DNA from: Chthoniobacterales bacterium
GTDB lineage: Bacteria > Verrucomicrobiota > Verrucomicrobiia > Chthoniobacterales > UBA6821
Assembly (NCBI GenBank): GCA_026461395.1
Contig: JAPJNA010000033.1
Coordinates: 1-45,369 of the forward strand
Reading direction: 5' to 3'
DNA length: 45,369 nt
The position numbers and the translations under genes were made by a program. The notes beneath the pieces are model-generated. The model was not told where the DNA came from. It saw nothing but the letters and a program-made list of their open reading frames with translations, and did no database searches. Shown here piece after piece: positions 42,310 to 45,369 of the stretch; the first letter of the stretch is position 1, and each line of letters starts with the position of its first letter.

Positions 42310-44682
42310 ATGCGTCGTTTTCTTCTGTTTTTCGTTGTTTTTCTTTCCGCAAGCGGCTTGCTGCGGGCTCAGTTCGGTAATTTTGGCGACAAGCCGGTGG
42401 AAATCACCGCGGACGGGGATACGCGTTTCGAAAATGGCACTGCCATCGCGGATAACAATGTCAAAATCAATTATAACGGTATTGCTATTTATGCTGATCA
42501 TGCCGAATACAACCCTGACACCCGCGATGTCCTGTTGGTGGGCAATGTCCGCATCTACACTGGAAGCGACCTCTTTAATGGGCAACGCGTCTTTTACAAT
42601 CTGGAAACCAAGCAGACACGGGCGTTGGAATTCGATGGAAGCCATTATCCGATGAAGTTCAGCTCCCTTTCAGCTCGTGGATTTGGCACCCGCCAGTTCA
42701 CGCTCAGTGACTCTTCCATCACCACATCGGACTCCTCGATGCCCGACTGGCACGTGCAGGCCAAGACGATCCGTCTCTATCCGAACGATCGTGTGGTGAT
42801 GCTAAATTCCACCGTTTATGTGGGCAAGATCCCCGTATTCTGGCTTCCCTACACCTATTCCAGCCTCTCGCACCAGGGATTCCAGTTCTCTCCCGGATAT
42901 GATTCGAACTGGGGTGCTTTCCTCCTCAGCTCCTACTCGGTTCCGCTCGGTACGGGTGATAATTTCCTCGCAACCTTTCGCTCGGATTACAGGACCGAGC
43001 ATGGGTATGCGGTTGGCTTTAATGCGAATCTCAAATTCGGCAAGAACGATCGTAACGTTGGCCAATTCATTTCGTACTACGCCAATGACACTGATCCCGG
43101 AGACTTTTTCAATGGGATTCCCGCTCCAACCCCCGGATCATCTCGCTACCGCGTCGGTTATAAGCAGCATCTTTATTTCACGGATGATGTCTATGCGACC
43201 TTCGATATCACGAAGTTAAGCGATGCCAATTTCATGGAGAATTACTACCCCGTGGAAAACCGATACAATCCGCAGCCTGACAACAATATCACCCTCACCA
43301 AGTTGGATGATATCTACGCGATGTCTTTGGTAACCCGCTGGCAGATGAATGGCTTTCAGGAGACCACGCAGCGCAAGCCCGAGGCGGCCATTGACTTCAA
43401 GCAAGAGCCGCTCTTCGGTCTGCCTATCTTCTACGATGGGACAACAGCGCTCGGTCAGCTGAACCGTAATTTCTCTGATAATGCTCCGCAAGGTTTCACT
43501 AATGTTCCAAGCAATATTAATTATGGTAGCGCCCGATTCGACACCTTCCATCAGCTCAGTGCAGCGCAGACCCTCTTTGGCTGGCTCTCCACTATCCCCA
43601 CAGTCGGCATCCGGGGAACCTATTACTCCCAGGGTAGTTACTATACAAATGCCTCAGGGCAGAACGTCCCTTATCCGTACACCCCCACTACAACTAACTC
43701 CCTAGTTACAACCGGAAGCCAGGTCAGGGCGATCGTCAATGCCAGCCTGGAAAACTCCTTCAAAATCTCTCAGAGCTTCGAGGGTGTTCAGTCAGGTTGG
43801 CTAGCATTAGATGGACTTAGGCATATCTTCCAGCCCTACAGCATGCTTTCCGGAGTCTATGCGGGGGGGCCGAATGTGAATCAGATTCCGCAGTTCGACC
43901 GACTACTGCCCAATAATCCAAATTCCACCACGAAATCGGGATACCAGCCGAGTTCCACGCAGCTTCAGCCGTTGGATTTTCCCGAGTTCGCAGCTATAGA
44001 CGCAATCGATAGTTGGGCGATCTGGCGTCTTGGTGTGAGGAACCGCCTCCAGACCCGTCGTGATGGAGATACTGTTGACTGGTTCTATCTGGACAGCTTT
44101 GCGGATGTGAACGGCCTCAATCCCTACATGAACGGCCCCCTTTCCAATTTCAATAATAGATTTACCTTTGCCCCCGTGAGTTGGTTCAACTTCAAGGTGG
44201 GATCTCAGGTGCCGCTTGTCTCTGAAGGTTTCACTGAACTCAACACGGATCTCATGTTCATGCCGGTACGTAATTTTAGCTTTGGATTCGGCACTCGCTA
44301 CATCAATAACTACCAAGGTCTGAACACCTCGGGAGATCTGAATCAGAACTACAATCAGAACGGGAACCAGTATCCTTTCAGTGCGTTCTGGCGTGTGAAC
44401 GACCACTGGTCAATGAGCGCCCAGGAGCTTTACAACGTGCAGCCGGGCCAACCTAGTGCGCTCATCTACGAGCGGTACATGATCCATCGCGATCTCTCGA
44501 GCTGGATCGTTTCACTGGGCGTCGAGGTTCGCAATAACCAAGCCCAGGGCACTTCCAGTCAGCAGACTCAGTACGGAGCCCTTCTCAGTCTGACTCTTAA
44601 GGATCTTCCCCAGGTCACGCTTCCCTTTGCTTTCAGTCCCGCCTCTCAGGCTGGATCGAGTCCTATTTCGGCATCGCGCTGA
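42310..44682 (+). CDS. LPS-assembly protein LptD-like outer membrane protein
   Basis: The 790-residue product has a signal peptide (MRRFLLFFVVFLSASGLLRAQ), an N-terminal OstA/LptA-like jellyroll (about 28-130, with EITADGDTRFENGTAIADNNV and VLLVGNVRIYTGSDLFNGQR) and a long C-terminal beta-barrel rich in aromatic, alternating strands. This is the LptD domain layout: the periplasmic domain takes up LPS and the barrel inserts it at the cell surface. LptD is usually 750-850 residues. The canonical cysteine pairs of proteobacterial LptD are not seen, which is common outside that phylum. It lies 108 bases downstream of phoU. Confidence 0.87.
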   Translation: MRRFLLFFVVFLSASGLLRAQFGNFGDKPVEITADGDTRFENGTAIADNNVKINYNGIAIYADHAEYNPDTRDVLLVGNVRIYTGSDLFNGQRVFYNLETKQTRALEFDGSHYPMKFSSLSARGFGTRQFTLSDSSITTSDSSMPDWHVQAKTIRLYPNDRVVMLNSTVYVGKIPVFWLPYTYSSLSHQGFQFSPGYDSNWGAFLLSSYSVPLGTGDNFLATFRSDYRTEHGYAVGFNANLKFGKNDRNVGQFISYYANDTDPGDFFNGIPAPTPGSSRYRVGYKQHLYFTDDVYATFDITKLSDANFMENYYPVENRYNPQPDNNITLTKLDDIYAMSLVTRWQMNGFQETTQRKPEAAIDFKQEPLFGLPIFYDGTTALGQLNRNFSDNAPQGFTNVPSNINYGSARFDTFHQLSAAQTLFGWLSTIPTVGIRGTYYSQGSYYTNASGQNVPYPYTPTTTNSLVTTGSQVRAIVNASLENSFKISQSFEGVQSGWLALDGLRHIFQPYSMLSGVYAGGPNVNQIPQFDRLLPNNPNSTTKSGYQPSSTQLQPLDFPEFAAIDAIDSWAIWRLGVRNRLQTRRDGDTVDWFYLDSFADVNGLNPYMNGPLSNFNNRFTFAPVSWFNFKVGSQVPLVSEGFTELNTDLMFMPVRNFSFGFGTRYINNYQGLNTSGDLNQNYNQNGNQYPFSAFWRVNDHWSMSAQELYNVQPGQPSALIYERYMIHRDLSSWIVSLGVEVRNNQAQGTSSQQTQYGALLSLTLKDLPQVTLPFAFSPASQAGSSPISASR

Positions 44683-44724
44683 TGGGATATCCATTCAGCT
44701 TTTCAAAGGGTAGTTTGGGTAGTG

Positions 44725-45369
44725 CTAATGGGAACTTTGCTCCAGGACCTTGAAGGCATCGCCGGCGTCTCCCGGTATGAGGAAACGGTTGGATGATTCG
44801 GCGGTCTTTTTTGGAGAGATCCACCGATGCAAGAATTCTCGTTGTGTGGAGAAAGACTGTTCCTTCCATCCGAGGGAGTGGCCCCACCTGATAAGATCGC
44901 TGAAATTCACATCTGCGGTGAGGTCCTGTTTCCCAAAACGGGCGTAAACTTCTCGGCCAGTGTAGAGTTGATGTTTCCAGTATGCGCGCAGGGAGCCCCC
45001 CAGACGTCTTTGGCCTACTGCATAGAGGGCCGTTGACAGGTCTCCGTAGTCAATTGTGAGCAGGAACCCTTCTTTCCAGCATGGACTCCAGGTCTCGAGA
45101 TGAGCGCGGTAGGAGTCATGTCGTTCCACTCTCTGCCCATCCATTAACCCGGCTAAATCCGTGAACCATTCATCGTTAGTCACTGGGGGGCTTGTCGTCT
45201 CCGAAAGAGAGCCGTCCGGATGAATGATAACGCCAAGTTCCAGCCACTCATCTCCCGACTTTTGAAATACCCTGCAGGGAAAGGCATCGACCAGTTCGTT
45301 ACTGAAGATCAGGGCTCGGCCATGACTTCTCTCAAGTCCCTCCTTCAGCGAATCGACCCAGCGGACACC
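44725..45369 (-). CDS. MidA/NDUFAF7-like SAM-dependent methyltransferase, 5' part missing at window edge
   Basis: The minus-strand frame is open from the right edge to a stop at 44725; only the C-terminal 214 residues are present. The edge part includes ALIFSNELVDAFPCRVF, the family's NELxDAxP motif. Later come FLLTIDYGDLS, GSLRAYWKHQLYTGRE and KQDLTADVNFSDLIRWG, all typical of the DUF185 methyltransferases, which methylate an Arg in complex I subunits in mitochondria. It is a fragment because of the window limit, not decay. Convergent with the LptD-like gene. Confidence 0.85.
   Translation of the reverse strand, partial: GVRWVDSLKEGLERSHGRALIFSNELVDAFPCRVFQKSGDEWLELGVIIHPDGSLSETTSPPVTNDEWFTDLAGLMDGQRVERHDSYRAHLETWSPCWKEGFLLTIDYGDLSTALYAVGQRRLGGSLRAYWKHQLYTGREVYARFGKQDLTADVNFSDLIRWGHSLGWKEQSFSTQREFLHRWISPKKTAESSNRFLIPGDAGDAFKVLEQSSH

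Overview
The window looks like a chromosomal stretch from a Gram-negative member of the Verrucomicrobiota (PVC superphylum). Support: a 51-residue small basic protein of the Chlamydiae/Verrucomicrobia type at 10011-10166, outer-membrane genes (LptD-like, a beta-barrel protein, lipoproteins), a ResB/CcsA cytochrome c maturation pair, PPDK, and housekeeping genes in ordinary bacterial order. Coding density is high and genes are packed in short operons with ATGA or TGATG overlaps. Strong Shine-Dalgarno motifs are rare; the clearest is in front of ppdK. Class-level placement is not possible from the sequence alone.

Layout. 1-5275: pyruvate phosphate dikinase, then convergent ilvN-ilvC (branched-chain amino acids) separated from it by a bidirectional terminator, and a divergent HAD phosphatase. 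5338-8858 (minus): a lipoprotein, cysteine desulfurase, a DUF983 protein, a secreted His/Cys protein and a RidA protein. 8962-11852 (minus): an Fe-S module (inactive rhodanese-like protein, IscU-like scaffold, SufT), the small basic protein, and an RsuA/RluB-type pseudouridine synthase with no canonical start codon. 12070-15740: phospholipid synthesis (psd, pssA, convergent pgsA) and gnd. 15898-20028: a secreted double-psi-barrel protein and ccsA/resB. 20172-22270: a PAP2 phosphatase coupled to a GT39-like membrane protein. 22331-25527 (minus): the conserved rpmH-rnpA-yidD-yidC-khpB cluster. 25712: tRNA-Ala(GGC).

25826-32011 is more accessory: an outer-membrane barrel gene, an 83-bp duplicated fragment of a DUF4345 gene fused in frame to the tail of a formylglycine-generating-enzyme-like gene, the intact DUF4345 gene, a lipase-like lipoprotein, dinB, a TrpF-like protein and a repeat-rich intergenic stretch. 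32012-35845 (minus) is a lipid-modification operon (desaturase, FAD oxidoreductase, DUF1365, disordered protein). 35861-37584: parB diverging from a lipoate ligase-like gene. 37713-42201: the high-affinity phosphate operon pstSCAB-phoU. 42310-44682: an LptD-like protein. The right edge cuts a MidA-like methyltransferase gene.

A recurring theme is short dispersed repeat families (palindromic, GCGCCTCTGCGC-type, and 7- and 9-nt tandem repeats) that lie in gene junctions and supply the ends of several proteins (YidD, DUF1365, FAD oxidoreductase, probably the 5' edge of a lipoprotein gene). No CRISPR array, intact transposase, prophage or obvious defence system was seen.
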